DNA of 64,000 nucleotides from assembly GCF_024398035.1 (NCBI RefSeq), contig NZ_CP073748.1, positions 1,401,520 to 1,465,519 of the forward strand, given 5' to 3'. A model generated the notes under the pieces. The model made no database searches. It was not told the DNA's origin and saw nothing but the letters and a program-made list of their open reading frames with translations. Below are positions 49,948-58,579 of this stretch, one piece after another. A program made the position numbers and the translations under genes. The stretch is from Kordiimonas sp. SCSIO 12603 (GTDB lineage Bacteria > Pseudomonadota > Alphaproteobacteria > Sphingomonadales > Kordiimonadaceae). Position 1 is the first letter of the stretch. Every line of letters begins with the position of its first letter.

Positions 49948-51147
49948 ATGACATCACAAACAACTATCTTTCCTCTCGAACTGAAGCAGGAAAGCGAGGA
50001 CGGCACTTTTGAAGGCTACGGCGCTATCTTTGGTAATGTGGACCGTGATGGCGATATTGTTGAGCGTGGGGCGTTTGATGCAAGCTTGAAGAAACGCACG
50101 CCTGCACTTTTATGGCAACATGATCAAAAACAACCGATCGGTCGGTTTGAAATAATCCGTGAAGATGAAAAAGGCCTGTATGTGAAGGCTCGTATTGCGG
50201 TGAAAGGCGACGGTGAACGTGTTCATGAGCTTTTAAAAATGGGGGCCCTTAACGGGCTTTCCATTGGCTTTGTTGCCAAACGCGCGAGCCGTAGTGCCAC
50301 AACAGGTGTTCGTACTATTCACGAGGCAGATTTGATGGAAGTATCCTTGGTTACCTTCCCTGCCAATGAAATGGCCCGCATCGAAAATGTAAAATCCCGC
50401 CAACAGGATACCACTATGCCTCATACACCCCGTTCTTTTGAAACTCTCCTCAGGGATAACGGTTTCTCCCGCACGCAGGCAAAAGCCATTACGGCAAAAG
50501 GCTTTAAAGCCGCAGGTTTTGGCGCTTCGGAGGAAGCAGAAATCGCGGACCTGATCCGCGAAGTGAAAACTCGCACTTTGGCACTCGAGGAGAAGAGATC
50601 GGGTGCGGATGCTGCAATCAGTGCCTTAGATTTGTTGTTTGGCGGGGAACTGGATGAAAATGGGCGACAGCGAGCAAGGGCGGAGGTTGCTCAGAAAATC
50701 AAAGAATATATCTTTAATTATATAGTTAGTGCGCGGTCAGGTGCTGAAAGAATGCCTGTGGTGTTAAATGCAGGTGAAAGTAAGAAGTTTTATATTCCGC
50801 CTCTTTTTGATAATCAGCCTAGAAGGTTAATTGGTGTTAAGGTCGAAAAACTGTCTGATAACAACGCAAACGTAAATTTTGCATGTATTGCTAAGTACAT
50901 TGAATGGACGACAAGAGGGCCTAAACTGCAAACAGTGCATTTAGATAGTCAAAATAGCAGAGCGAGGATAGCTGTTGGTGGAGCAAGTATTATCCGTGCT
51001 TGGGCATTAAAAGCTGAAAAGCGTGATGTTGAGGATGCAGTAGCTATGCTGGATCGTTATTCGCAAGGCACACAGTTACAACTGAAATTACGTAAAGAAA
51101 ATAATGTAGATAGACGACAAATAGCTTTCAGAATTCAAGTCGCCTAA
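49948..51147 (+). CDS. Prohead protease with extra C-terminal domain
   Basis: 399 residues from the ATG at 49948. Residues about 1-155 are an HK97/S78 protease: FEGYGAIFGNVDRDGDIVER, PALLWQHDQKQPIGRF (catalytic His) and NGLSIGFVAK (catalytic Ser). The next part, FETLLRDNGFSRTQAKAITA, is the usual tail of GTA-type proteases, which normally end there near 200-230 residues. Here about 190 more residues follow with lower GC (for example KKFYIPPLFDNQPRRLIGVK) that I cannot match. Either a fusion or a captured coding fragment. It processes the capsid protein during head assembly. Confidence 0.85.
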   Translation: MTSQTTIFPLELKQESEDGTFEGYGAIFGNVDRDGDIVERGAFDASLKKRTPALLWQHDQKQPIGRFEIIREDEKGLYVKARIAVKGDGERVHELLKMGALNGLSIGFVAKRASRSATTGVRTIHEADLMEVSLVTFPANEMARIENVKSRQQDTTMPHTPRSFETLLRDNGFSRTQAKAITAKGFKAAGFGASEEAEIADLIREVKTRTLALEEKRSGADAAISALDLLFGGELDENGRQRARAEVAQKIKEYIFNYIVSARSGAERMPVVLNAGESKKFYIPPLFDNQPRRLIGVKVEKLSDNNANVNFACIAKYIEWTTRGPKLQTVHLDSQNSRARIAVGGASIIRAWALKAEKRDVEDAVAMLDRYSQGTQLQLKLRKENNVDRRQIAFRIQVA

Positions 51148-51806
51148 TAATTATATTTACCCCACATCTGGTCCATTAATTTATCCCAATGTGGGATAGT
51201 TGATAACGCGATAGTCTCGTCACAGGCAAGGGGGGGCTGATATGGGAAAAAGCTCTGATATACCTGCAAAATTGTTCCTAATTGATATTGCCTTACGGTG
51301 AATATTAAATCGGGCTTATCAGCATTTTCCAGCTCGAATTGTGCATAGCTTTGTACCGCATCCGGTTTGCTGCTAATAGGGTAGGCGTAATTGTCGGCAT
51401 AAATGAAAAATGGCTTGTTAGGATTGGCCTTTAGAAAACTGACAAGAGCGGAACGTTCTTTTTTAAAGAGTGTGAAAGCAAGGCTCAGTTCCAACTCACC
51501 AAATTCATTTTTTCCAATATAAGAAATACAGGCTTTTTCAAATGGTTGTTGTGTGTCCATCTGAAAGGCTGGGTTTTGAGAGTATAAATCAAGAAATTTC
51601 TTTTGAGAAAAGGTGCCATTAAATGCGCTGATTGGCCCGCCTTTTATCGTGTTGTAAAGGCTGGGTTCCGTGAAATAGATAGCTGTTGGCTTTTGAGGTG
51701 TTTTTGTTTCTTCAAAACTATTTGTTTGTGATGAAGGCCATAAATAAAGAGCGGTAGCTGTTGTTACCAGTGCGCCAATGGCAAAACTCAGGATATGTGT
51801 TTTCAT
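51144..51806 (-). CDS. Membrane-anchored or exported protein, unknown
   Basis: 220 residues from the ATG at 51806; a single hydrophobic start (HILSFAIGALVTTATALYLW) serves as a signal anchor. The rest is soluble, with two cysteines (EKACISYIG and PLACDETIAL). No family recognised. It is on the opposite strand to the phage structural genes and its end overlaps the protease gene end by 4 bases, which suggests that it and the protease C-terminal extension arrived together. Confidence 0.6.
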   Translation of the reverse strand: MKTHILSFAIGALVTTATALYLWPSSQTNSFEETKTPQKPTAIYFTEPSLYNTIKGGPISAFNGTFSQKKFLDLYSQNPAFQMDTQQPFEKACISYIGKNEFGELELSLAFTLFKKERSALVSFLKANPNKPFFIYADNYAYPISSKPDAVQSYAQFELENADKPDLIFTVRQYQLGTILQVYQSFFPYQPPLACDETIALSTIPHWDKLMDQMWGKYNY

Positions 51807-51945
51807 GTGTTTCCCCAACAATGAAATATATTCTTATAAATAGTTTTAACTATTTGATTGTGAAAATACTCGCAAAATAATGTTCATCTTTTGTTCATGG
51901 TGTATTATATACCTTATGGGTGCAATTATCACATTGGGGAAAATA

Positions 51946-52260
51946 ATGAAAAAGTTCTTAAATGCGTTTCTTGTTGGTGGCTTGCTGATTTCAAGCACTG
52001 CCGCGTTTGCGGGGAAAGTTACACTTACTGTTGAATTTGATCGGGCAAAAATCAAGTTTCGTCAGATTGATACAGAGGTAACACCGGTTTGTACGTTTAA
52101 GCGTATGGTGGCTGAGCGCCTGAATATAAAGATGAAGGAATTTAATCTTAGAAGATCTGGTTCCTTATTGAGGGCAGATAATATGTTGAGTGATCACCGC
52201 ATTCATTCTGGTTCAATCATTAAGGTTGAAAAAGTAAGTTATTCAAGCCAGTGCCGCTAA
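51946..52260 (+). CDS. Secreted ubiquitin-like beta-grasp protein
   Basis: 104 residues from the ATG at 51946 (GGGGAAAATA before it). Signal peptide MKKFLNAFLVGGLLISSTAA ending at AFA-GK. The mature part runs KVTLTVEFDRAKIKFRQI (beta hairpin), VCTFKRMVAERLNIKMKEFN (helix), LRRSGSLLRADNMLSDHRIH and SGSIIKVEKV, which follows the order of ubiquitin, including an LSDxxI-x-x-GS-x-I-x-V ending. There is no C-terminal Gly-Gly; it ends SSQCR with a free Cys pair (VTPVC and SQC) that could form a disulphide. The assignment is from pattern only. Confidence 0.6.
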   Translation: MKKFLNAFLVGGLLISSTAAFAGKVTLTVEFDRAKIKFRQIDTEVTPVCTFKRMVAERLNIKMKEFNLRRSGSLLRADNMLSDHRIHSGSIIKVEKVSYSSQCR

Positions 52261-52280
52261 ACGGAACGTAAAATAACATG

Positions 52281-52313
52281 AAGCCGCCTGCGTGATGCTG
52301 GCGGCTTTTTTTG
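52281..52313 (+). terminator. Intrinsic terminator after the ubiquitin-like gene
   Basis: AAGCCGCC (52281-52288) pairs with GGCGGCTT (52300-52307) and is followed by TTTTT. It closes the insert on the plus strand. Confidence 0.85.
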
Positions 52314-52383
52314 TTGCTGATGCCAACAAAATTTGGCCCCCAAAACTGTGCGATGCAGGATGGATATCGCGGCCTTTTAAACC

Positions 52384-52416
52384 GCTCATTACCTAGTATG
52401 GGGATGAGCTTTTTTT
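52384..52416 (+). terminator. Second intrinsic terminator, 26 bases before the capsid gene
   Basis: GCTCAT (52384-52389) pairs with ATGAGC (52404-52409), then TTTTTTT. It sits after the first terminator and immediately upstream of the major capsid gene, so transcripts from the late region would meet two stops before the capsid gene. Confidence 0.7.
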
Positions 52417-52441
52417 ATACCTTAAATTATGGAGTGATGTC

Positions 52442-53533
52442 ATGGATATGACAGACCTGAAGTCCGCGATTGATGATCATATGGATGCGGCAGAAAACAG
52501 TATTATGGGCCTGAAAGGCCGACTTGATAACCTTGAAACAGAGCTTGCACGTCCTGGTTCAAATGGCGCATTCGGTTTTGCCGCTGATGATGCAGAGCAT
52601 AAAACCGCTTTCCTTGATGGCTTTATCCAGAAAGGCGATGATACGGCGCTGAAAGCATTTGAAGCCAAAGCTCTTTCAACGGGCACTGGTGGTGATGGTG
52701 GTTTTGCTGTGCCAACAGTGATTGATGAAGAAATTGAAAAGCAGCTTGTTGACCTTTCTCCTCTGCGCAAGATCGTGAAGGTGAAAACAATTGAAACAAG
52801 CGATTATAAGCGTCTTGTTAACACTGGCGGTACTGGCTCTGGCTGGGTTGGTGAAACTGATGGCCGTACTGAAACGGATACACCTTCTCTGAAGGAAGTG
52901 TCGATTGTGCCAGGTGAGGTTTATGCAAATGCTGCGGCAACCCAGCGCGCTCTGGATGATATGCAGTTTGATGCGGAAGCATGGCTGCAAGAAGAAGTGG
53001 CAGAAGAATTTGCTGTGAAAGAAGCGGCTGCAATTGTGAATGGTTCAGGCACAGATCAGCCAAAAGGTTTTCTGCATGCTGATTACACGGCAACAATCGG
53101 CAAAGTAAAAACCGGTGCTGCTGGTGCGCTGCAAGATGCAGATGTGCTGATTGATGCCGTTCATGCGCTTAAGTCCCGCTACCGTCAGGGTGCATATTTT
53201 GTGATGAACAGTGCAACCCTCGCTGCAGTTCGCAAGCTCAAGGATGCTGACGGCAATTTCATTTGGCGTGCGGGCTTGATTGAAGGCCAGCCAGATATGC
53301 TACTGGGTTATCCAGTTGCCGAAGTTGAGGACATGCCTGATATGGCAGATGGTGCTTTTGCGATTGCCTTTGGTAACTTTGAGCGTGCTTATACTCTTGT
53401 CGAACGGGCAGGCGTGCGTGTGCTGCGTGATCCATATTCCAACAAGCCGTATGTGAATTTTTATGCCACCAAACGTGTGGGCGGTGCGCTTGTGAATGAA
53501 GATGCAATCAAGCTCGTGGAATTTTCTGCATAG
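52442..53533 (+). CDS. HK97-family major capsid protein
   Basis: 363 residues, ATG after GGAGTGATGTC. The first 85 or so residues form a short coiled scaffold (delta) region (SAIDDHMDAAENSIMGLKGR); the mature HK97 fold starts near SLS/TGGDGGFAVPTVIDEEIE and continues with SGWVGETDGR, PKGFLHADY, AYFVMNSATLAAVRKLKDAD and LLGYPVAEVEDMPDMADGAF. Matches RcGTA ORFg5-type capsids. Processed by the upstream protease. Followed by a strong terminator. Confidence 0.95.
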   Translation: MDMTDLKSAIDDHMDAAENSIMGLKGRLDNLETELARPGSNGAFGFAADDAEHKTAFLDGFIQKGDDTALKAFEAKALSTGTGGDGGFAVPTVIDEEIEKQLVDLSPLRKIVKVKTIETSDYKRLVNTGGTGSGWVGETDGRTETDTPSLKEVSIVPGEVYANAAATQRALDDMQFDAEAWLQEEVAEEFAVKEAAAIVNGSGTDQPKGFLHADYTATIGKVKTGAAGALQDADVLIDAVHALKSRYRQGAYFVMNSATLAAVRKLKDADGNFIWRAGLIEGQPDMLLGYPVAEVEDMPDMADGAFAIAFGNFERAYTLVERAGVRVLRDPYSNKPYVNFYATKRVGGALVNEDAIKLVEFSA

Positions 53534-53604
53534 GTTTTGCATAAAAAATACTCTGCCATTCTGCTCTTTGTGTTCGCATCACTTTATGTGGGATGGCTTA
53601 TTTC

Positions 53605-53637
53605 GGGCAGTGCTTCTGGCACTGCCCTTTTTCTTTT
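53605..53637 (+). terminator. Intrinsic terminator after the capsid gene
   Basis: GGGCAGTGC (53605-53613) pairs with GCACTGCCC (53619-53627), then TTTTTCTTTTT. It lies 30 bases before the fibre gene. A terminator after the capsid gene is known in other phages, such as T7. Confidence 0.85.
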
Positions 53638-53666
53638 TAGCCATATAAAAATCAGGAATTACCATC

Positions 53667-55169
53667 ATGCTGGCGAACCGAGTTCGGGAATATTCAAAAA
53701 CAACAGGTACAGGCGATATCATTCTTTCTGGTGCTATGGCAGGCCATGTGCGTTTTATTGATGGGTTCAGTGTTGGTGACAGTGTGATTTATGTGCTCGA
53801 GGATGGTGCTAATTATGAAATTGGTACCGGCACATTAACAACAACAGAGACGCTTGAGCGCACAGAAATACAGGAAAGTCTGATTGATGGTGAGCTGAAG
53901 AGGGGGGCTGAAGCAGAGCCGGTTCCTCTTTCAGGGCAAGCTAGAGTTTATTGTGCAGCGACAACGGAGTTTCTTACAAAACGACCAGAGATTACGACAG
54001 ATATCATTCGCGAGGTAACGCCAGATGCGGGTGTGACAATTGATGGTGTATCGGTGCAGGATGGGAACCTCAAGACGCCCGGGGAAGTTAGTGTTGGTGG
54101 CAGAACCACGTTTGGTAATCGTTTCCAAAACGGTGAATATGCGCTGACATTGTTGCCTGATACTCAGGGGAAAAGCATCTTTCATGTGAAGAATGACAGG
54201 GATGCTATTCGTTGGGGACATGGGGGGAACGCGTATGGAGGGTTTCAGGAGTTAGCCACCCTTTCAAATCAAGGAACTTTTGTAGCTCAAAGGTTAGCTC
54301 ACCCTACGATGGCTCTTGGAATGGCTTCAGGTGAGAGAAGCTGGTTTGCACCTATTTTAAGCGGTGTTACAGATTTTGGAAAAGAGTTTGGTTATAGCCC
54401 GGCTTTACGAAATGGTGCTGGTGCCTGGTATTTTGAGCATGATTTACAGACAGCTAGTATTTTTGCTAACGGTGATGGCCATGCCTTTAGTCGGCATGGC
54501 AGGCATGTTTCCTCGCCCAACCAGTTTGATGGTACAGTTTTACGGCTTGAGCAATCTAATCCTTCATACGGAACAAACCTAGAGCTTGTCTCCACACAAG
54601 GCCAGCAGGCAAGTATTGTGTTGGGGGACGTGAACAATCTGGATGGTTTTATTATACAGTATGGTGCAAGTGACAGCATTTTTATGATGCGCCACCAGAA
54701 CGATCCTGTTCTTTCCTATAGCTCTAATAGTTGGGACCTTCACCAAAAGGGTATAGTCAATCTCCGTTCTCTTGTTGCAAATGTGGGTGAAGGCGGTGCT
54801 CAGATACGCTGGACACGGAGTAGTAACGACAGAAACCTTACTCAGGCTTTTGTACCAGCGGGAGATGTATCAGCGACTAATGTTCAGTATAATTTCGGCA
54901 TTGGTGCAAATGCGCACTCCATGAAGCTTAGCAAATATGATGGCGAACAAACTGTTTCCCTACAAACATGGAATACAGATGGCTCTGTTTCTCTTTATCA
55001 TAAAGGTGGTGAGGCGCTAAAAACCACTTTTGACGGTGTGATTATACGTGATCCAGATACACCGGATGGCGTGAATACTAAAGCGCCGGTACTCAGGTTT
55101 GAAAATCAAGATGGAACGGGTACGGCTGGGTTTATTCAATCATACCATTCAGGCCCTTTTGTTTTATGA
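53667..55169 (+). CDS. Tail-fibre protein, N-terminal part before an in-frame TGA
   Basis: 500 residues ending in TGA at 55167-55169. The N-terminus LANRVREYSKTTGTGDIILS, then GHVRFIDGFSVGDSVIYVLE and YEIGTGTLTTTETLERTEIQ, is the usual start of phage fibres in alphaproteobacterial HK97 phages. The rest is beta-rich and glycine/asparagine-rich. The frame continues past the stop without shift into the next 720 codons, so the intact gene would encode about 1220 residues. Most likely TGG (Trp) became TGA, or the stop is read through. An N-terminal fragment alone would lack the receptor-binding end. Confidence 0.8.
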   Translation: MLANRVREYSKTTGTGDIILSGAMAGHVRFIDGFSVGDSVIYVLEDGANYEIGTGTLTTTETLERTEIQESLIDGELKRGAEAEPVPLSGQARVYCAATTEFLTKRPEITTDIIREVTPDAGVTIDGVSVQDGNLKTPGEVSVGGRTTFGNRFQNGEYALTLLPDTQGKSIFHVKNDRDAIRWGHGGNAYGGFQELATLSNQGTFVAQRLAHPTMALGMASGERSWFAPILSGVTDFGKEFGYSPALRNGAGAWYFEHDLQTASIFANGDGHAFSRHGRHVSSPNQFDGTVLRLEQSNPSYGTNLELVSTQGQQASIVLGDVNNLDGFIIQYGASDSIFMMRHQNDPVLSYSSNSWDLHQKGIVNLRSLVANVGEGGAQIRWTRSSNDRNLTQAFVPAGDVSATNVQYNFGIGANAHSMKLSKYDGEQTVSLQTWNTDGSVSLYHKGGEALKTTFDGVIIRDPDTPDGVNTKAPVLRFENQDGTGTAGFIQSYHSGPFVL

Positions 55170-57329
55170 AACCAGAATTTGGATGCTCCTATGCTTTTTC
55201 AGGGTATCGATACAGAAGGAATAGTTCGGACTTTACTACAAGCTGATCCTGAGGATGGCATAGCCTTAAACTATAAAGATGAAACAAAATTAGTTACTAC
55301 AAATGCGGGCGTGCAGATTACACTTCCCTCTGGGACTATTGCAGGAACAGATATCGGGCAAGCTGGATTATTGATCGGGAATACAGATTTAGGGCTTGGT
55401 TTTGATACCAATGAAATTGTGTCTGCCGGGAGTGATTTATATTTAGGTGCGCTAGAAGGTGCTACTCATATCCGCAGTGGAAATGCAGATATCGTGTCTA
55501 TAGGCACAGAAGCAATCAGATTCAAACGAAGAATTGTTATAGAACATAATGAAATTGCTCGAGGGTCTTTAACCGACCGTTTGGTGCTTTCAGGCAACTC
55601 AAGCAGCAATGCTGGAGCAGCTATTCAGCTTTTTGGTGAAAGTCATACAACGCAAGCAAATGATATCCTTTTTCAAGCTGGAACAAATGTACGTTTATTG
55701 TGGGATGATAGTGCGGGGCATTGGAGTTTCGAGAATACCTGGATCAATGGTGTTGCGGATTTAACAAGAGGTATAGGCACAGATAATTTATATTTATCAG
55801 GGGGGACTAATACAGGATTGGGCGCCAATATTATTCTGTACGGTCAAGAGCATCCAACTAATGCGGATGATGTGTTGTTTCGCAGTGGTTCTAGCTCTGT
55901 CGCACAATATGATGCATCAGCTTCGGCTTGGGATTTCAAGCAAAAACCTTTAAGAGCAGCGGAATATATAACTAGAGGCGTAAATGATGAGGTCTTTAGT
56001 TTAAGTGGGGGGAGCGAAATAGATTTTGGCGCAAATATAAATCTACATGGGCCATCACATACTACCCAATCAAATGACATAATTTTTAGAACAGGTACAA
56101 CTCCTGTATTACATTGGCAAAATACTTCTGAGGTATGGGACTTTAAAGACACAAGAATCGATAACTTATCTGAGATGCGACTTTCTACAGGTGTTATTGC
56201 TAATAACTCCGCCGACAGTATTTTGATTGTCTCAGGAAGCAATAGTGGTGGTACTGGCGGCAATATTGCTTTGTATGGTTCAGAACACTCTACAAAGGCA
56301 AATGATATCGAGTTACGCCAAGGTACAGCGGTGCGCTTGCATTATGATTATAGTCAGAGTGTGTTTGACTTTCGTGGTAATAAAATAAGAAATGCAGGCA
56401 GAATTGAACGCTCTACAAATACGGATATATTGCAGCTATCTGGCGGAACAGATGTATTTAATGGCGCAAATATATTGCTGTATGGCGGAGCGCATAATTC
56501 TCAGGCTAATGATTTCAGATTTCGTGCCGGCACGAATGATAAGCTGAGTTATAATGATGCTGTGGCGACATGGAATTTTCAGGCCAATAGTCTAGCTGGT
56601 GTGGCCAATATTAGGTTAGACGGTGAAACTAGTCGTATACATTTTTCGGAAATTTCCACAGGTGATGGGTTTTCTATCGTTCATGATGGAACTGGTTTTG
56701 CGGATACCAATTTGTTGGAAATTCGCGGAGGGGCTGGCGCGCCGACACTGCACAATACTCATATTTCAATTGCGAGAGATAGTGGTGCTACCCAATTTAA
56801 AGGGCGTATTCTTGCGAATGGTGGGGTACTTCTTTCAGCGGCAGGTGATGTATCCCCAACTTCTTTGGAACATGCGTTTCAGATAGGTGATACCTCTTCA
56901 TATAATCTTGTGATGGATAGTAATGAGATAATGGCGCGCCATAATGGCGTGGTATCTCGGTTGAATATCCAAATTGAAGGCGGAGAAACCCACTTTGGAG
57001 GTAGAGTAACCTTTGCGGGTAAATCATCATTTGGTTCTCCCGGGGAACTGAGCATTTTCGAAGGCGCTGTTACAGCCACCAAATCATTCCACGTTATTGA
57101 TACAGAAGCAGATAGCGCATTAGATGATTTGGATACCATTCACGGCGGTGCAGACGGTGATATATTGATCCTGCAAATCTCATCGAACAGCAGAGCAGTT
57201 ACCGTTAGGGATAACATGGGCAACATTAGGCTCTCTAGTGATTTCACCATGGATGTTACTTCCGACAAACTGGTCCTCATTCATGTTGGCTCTAACTGGC
57301 ACGAACTTAGCCGATCTAATAACGCCTGA
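55170..57329 (+). CDS. Tail-fibre protein, C-terminal part with five tandem repeats
   Basis: About 719 residues in the same frame as the upstream part; a TTG at 55179 could restart translation, but no ribosome site is seen. Between about 55555 and 56610 five repeats of 58-70 residues occur, each with a core like GANIILYGQEHPTNADDVLF, ANDIELRQGTAVRLHYDY and a WDF/FDF ending, followed by N-x-x-I-x-R. The C-terminus (LVLIHVGSNWHELSRSNN) is a typical fibre tip. It binds the host surface if joined to the N-terminal part. Its place next to the capsid gene instead of at the tail end of the cluster is unusual. Confidence 0.8.
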   Translation, partial: NQNLDAPMLFQGIDTEGIVRTLLQADPEDGIALNYKDETKLVTTNAGVQITLPSGTIAGTDIGQAGLLIGNTDLGLGFDTNEIVSAGSDLYLGALEGATHIRSGNADIVSIGTEAIRFKRRIVIEHNEIARGSLTDRLVLSGNSSSNAGAAIQLFGESHTTQANDILFQAGTNVRLLWDDSAGHWSFENTWINGVADLTRGIGTDNLYLSGGTNTGLGANIILYGQEHPTNADDVLFRSGSSSVAQYDASASAWDFKQKPLRAAEYITRGVNDEVFSLSGGSEIDFGANINLHGPSHTTQSNDIIFRTGTTPVLHWQNTSEVWDFKDTRIDNLSEMRLSTGVIANNSADSILIVSGSNSGGTGGNIALYGSEHSTKANDIELRQGTAVRLHYDYSQSVFDFRGNKIRNAGRIERSTNTDILQLSGGTDVFNGANILLYGGAHNSQANDFRFRAGTNDKLSYNDAVATWNFQANSLAGVANIRLDGETSRIHFSEISTGDGFSIVHDGTGFADTNLLEIRGGAGAPTLHNTHISIARDSGATQFKGRILANGGVLLSAAGDVSPTSLEHAFQIGDTSSYNLVMDSNEIMARHNGVVSRLNIQIEGGETHFGGRVTFAGKSSFGSPGELSIFEGAVTATKSFHVIDTEADSALDDLDTIHGGADGDILILQISSNSRAVTVRDNMGNIRLSSDFTMDVTSDKLVLIHVGSNWHELSRSNNA

Positions 57330-57424
57330 TTGCGCATGAAAATCATAATTAGTGCCCTTTGAAGCGACCATACGATTTAACAGAAAAACTTTACCACAAC
57401 CCACTTTAAATAATGGAGAGACAT

Positions 57425-57619
57425 ATGTCTGACCACACAGCTACGCATACCCAAAACCCAGAAATCAATCCAAAGCAAGCGGCCGTTATTCTTCAGCTCT
57501 TACAGCGAACACAAATGCAGGGTGCTGAAATGCCTGCTTATGTGGATGTGTTCAATACGCTTTCGGCAATAGTTGCAACAGCCCCACAGGAAATGGCAGA
57601 AAATCAGGCTGGAGCATAA
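57425..57619 (+). CDS. Small phage protein, unknown
   Basis: 64 residues from the ATG at 57425 (GGAGAG upstream). A helix-rich sequence (PKQAAVILQLLQRTQMQGAE, YVDVFNTLSAIVATAPQEMA) without membrane segments or known motif. It is followed closely by three more small genes, so it belongs to the fibre-linked block. A chaperone or adaptor role for the fibre is a guess from position. Confidence 0.6.
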   Translation: MSDHTATHTQNPEINPKQAAVILQLLQRTQMQGAEMPAYVDVFNTLSAIVATAPQEMAENQAGA

Positions 57620-57622
57620 CTT

Positions 57623-57850
57623 ATGGAAATCGCAGCCTCAGCCCCTGGGGCTGCCCCTATTGGTGCAGGCCCTCATGTAACTGCTTCAATCCATTTCACA
57701 GAAGAGGCTCAAAACATCATTACATATGGCTTTCAGTATTCGGCCGTGGAGTTTTCTGGCAACTCAAGCCGACAGATAAAACAGTTACGATCGCTTCCAA
57801 AACGGTTGCTTGCTGTATCTGCTGGTCCAATTATGGGAGTGGAAAAATGA
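57623..57850 (+). CDS. Small phage protein, unknown
   Basis: 75 residues, 3 bases after the preceding gene. It starts MEIAASAPGAAPIGAGPHVT and ends with a basic stretch (KQLRSLPKRLL). Its stop overlaps the next start by 4 bases (ATGA), evidence for operon translation. No family recognised. Confidence 0.5.
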   Translation: MEIAASAPGAAPIGAGPHVTASIHFTEEAQNIITYGFQYSAVEFSGNSSRQIKQLRSLPKRLLAVSAGPIMGVEK

Positions 57851-58284
57851 CCAATGTGTCCATGAAACTCACTCAGGCCTGCATGAAGGCAATTTTATCT
57901 GGTGAGTGCCACTTGCTTGAGGACAGCATAACCGCTGTGTTGCTATCACCAGCCTATAGTTTTGAGAACAGTCATCGTCAGTATGCAGACATTAAAGCCT
58001 TTTCCTTGAAGTCTAGTGACTATCAGCCGGTACAACTGAATGGAAAAAGGATATTTGATCCAGCCAGCTTTATCTCAGACCCTATAAATTTTGGCGATCC
58101 TGTAACGATAGGGCCGGTTGGCGCTGTTGCCCTTGTAAAGGCATTTCCAAAAGCCTTGAAGGATACATCTTTGTTATTGGCGGTAGGCAACATTAAAAAA
58201 TCAGGTTCTCCTGTTGAAAGTATCCGTGGGCCTTTCATTCTTACACCATCCCCTTCAGGCTGGTTCACATTTTCTCAGCCATAA
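57847..58284 (+). CDS. Phage protein of the fibre block, unknown
   Basis: 145 residues, starting at an ATGA overlap. The middle AVLLSPAYSFENSHRQYADI and VTIGPVGAVALVKAFPKALK are beta-rich. It resembles hypothetical proteins found beside fibre-tail adaptors in related prophages, but I cannot name a family. The end WFTFSQP is typical of short structural proteins. Confidence 0.55.
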   Translation: MTNVSMKLTQACMKAILSGECHLLEDSITAVLLSPAYSFENSHRQYADIKAFSLKSSDYQPVQLNGKRIFDPASFISDPINFGDPVTIGPVGAVALVKAFPKALKDTSLLLAVGNIKKSGSPVESIRGPFILTPSPSGWFTFSQP

Positions 58285-58296
58285 GGCACATCTAAC

Positions 58297-58578
58297 ATGA
58301 CAGTTTACGCAAAAGATCCGTCTTCTGAGGTGGATTACAGCTTTGATTGGGCCAATTGGCTCGCAGCTGATGAAACAATTACATCTACAAGTTGGTCTGT
58401 TGAACCAGGCGCGGCTAGAGCATTGGTGCTGGGCGCAGATATCGCGGCAGGTACTGTGCGCGGGAAATATGTTTCTGGCGGCGAAGTTGGCTGCCGGTAC
58501 CAGCTTTCATGCCAAATTACAACATCCGCGGGACGTGCTGGCGAACGCAGTGTCATTATCAGAATAGTGGAGCGGTAA
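58297..58578 (+). CDS. Fibre-tail adaptor-like protein
   Basis: 93 residues. YAKDPSSEVDYSFDWANWLA, then ETITSTSWSVEPG and GCRYQLSCQITTSAGRAGER match the Ig-like fibre-tail adaptor proteins common in prophages of alpha- and betaproteobacteria. It presumably joins the fibre to the particle. Only one base separates it from the connector gene. Confidence 0.75.
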   Translation: MTVYAKDPSSEVDYSFDWANWLAADETITSTSWSVEPGAARALVLGADIAAGTVRGKYVSGGEVGCRYQLSCQITTSAGRAGERSVIIRIVER

Positions 58579-58579
58579 T

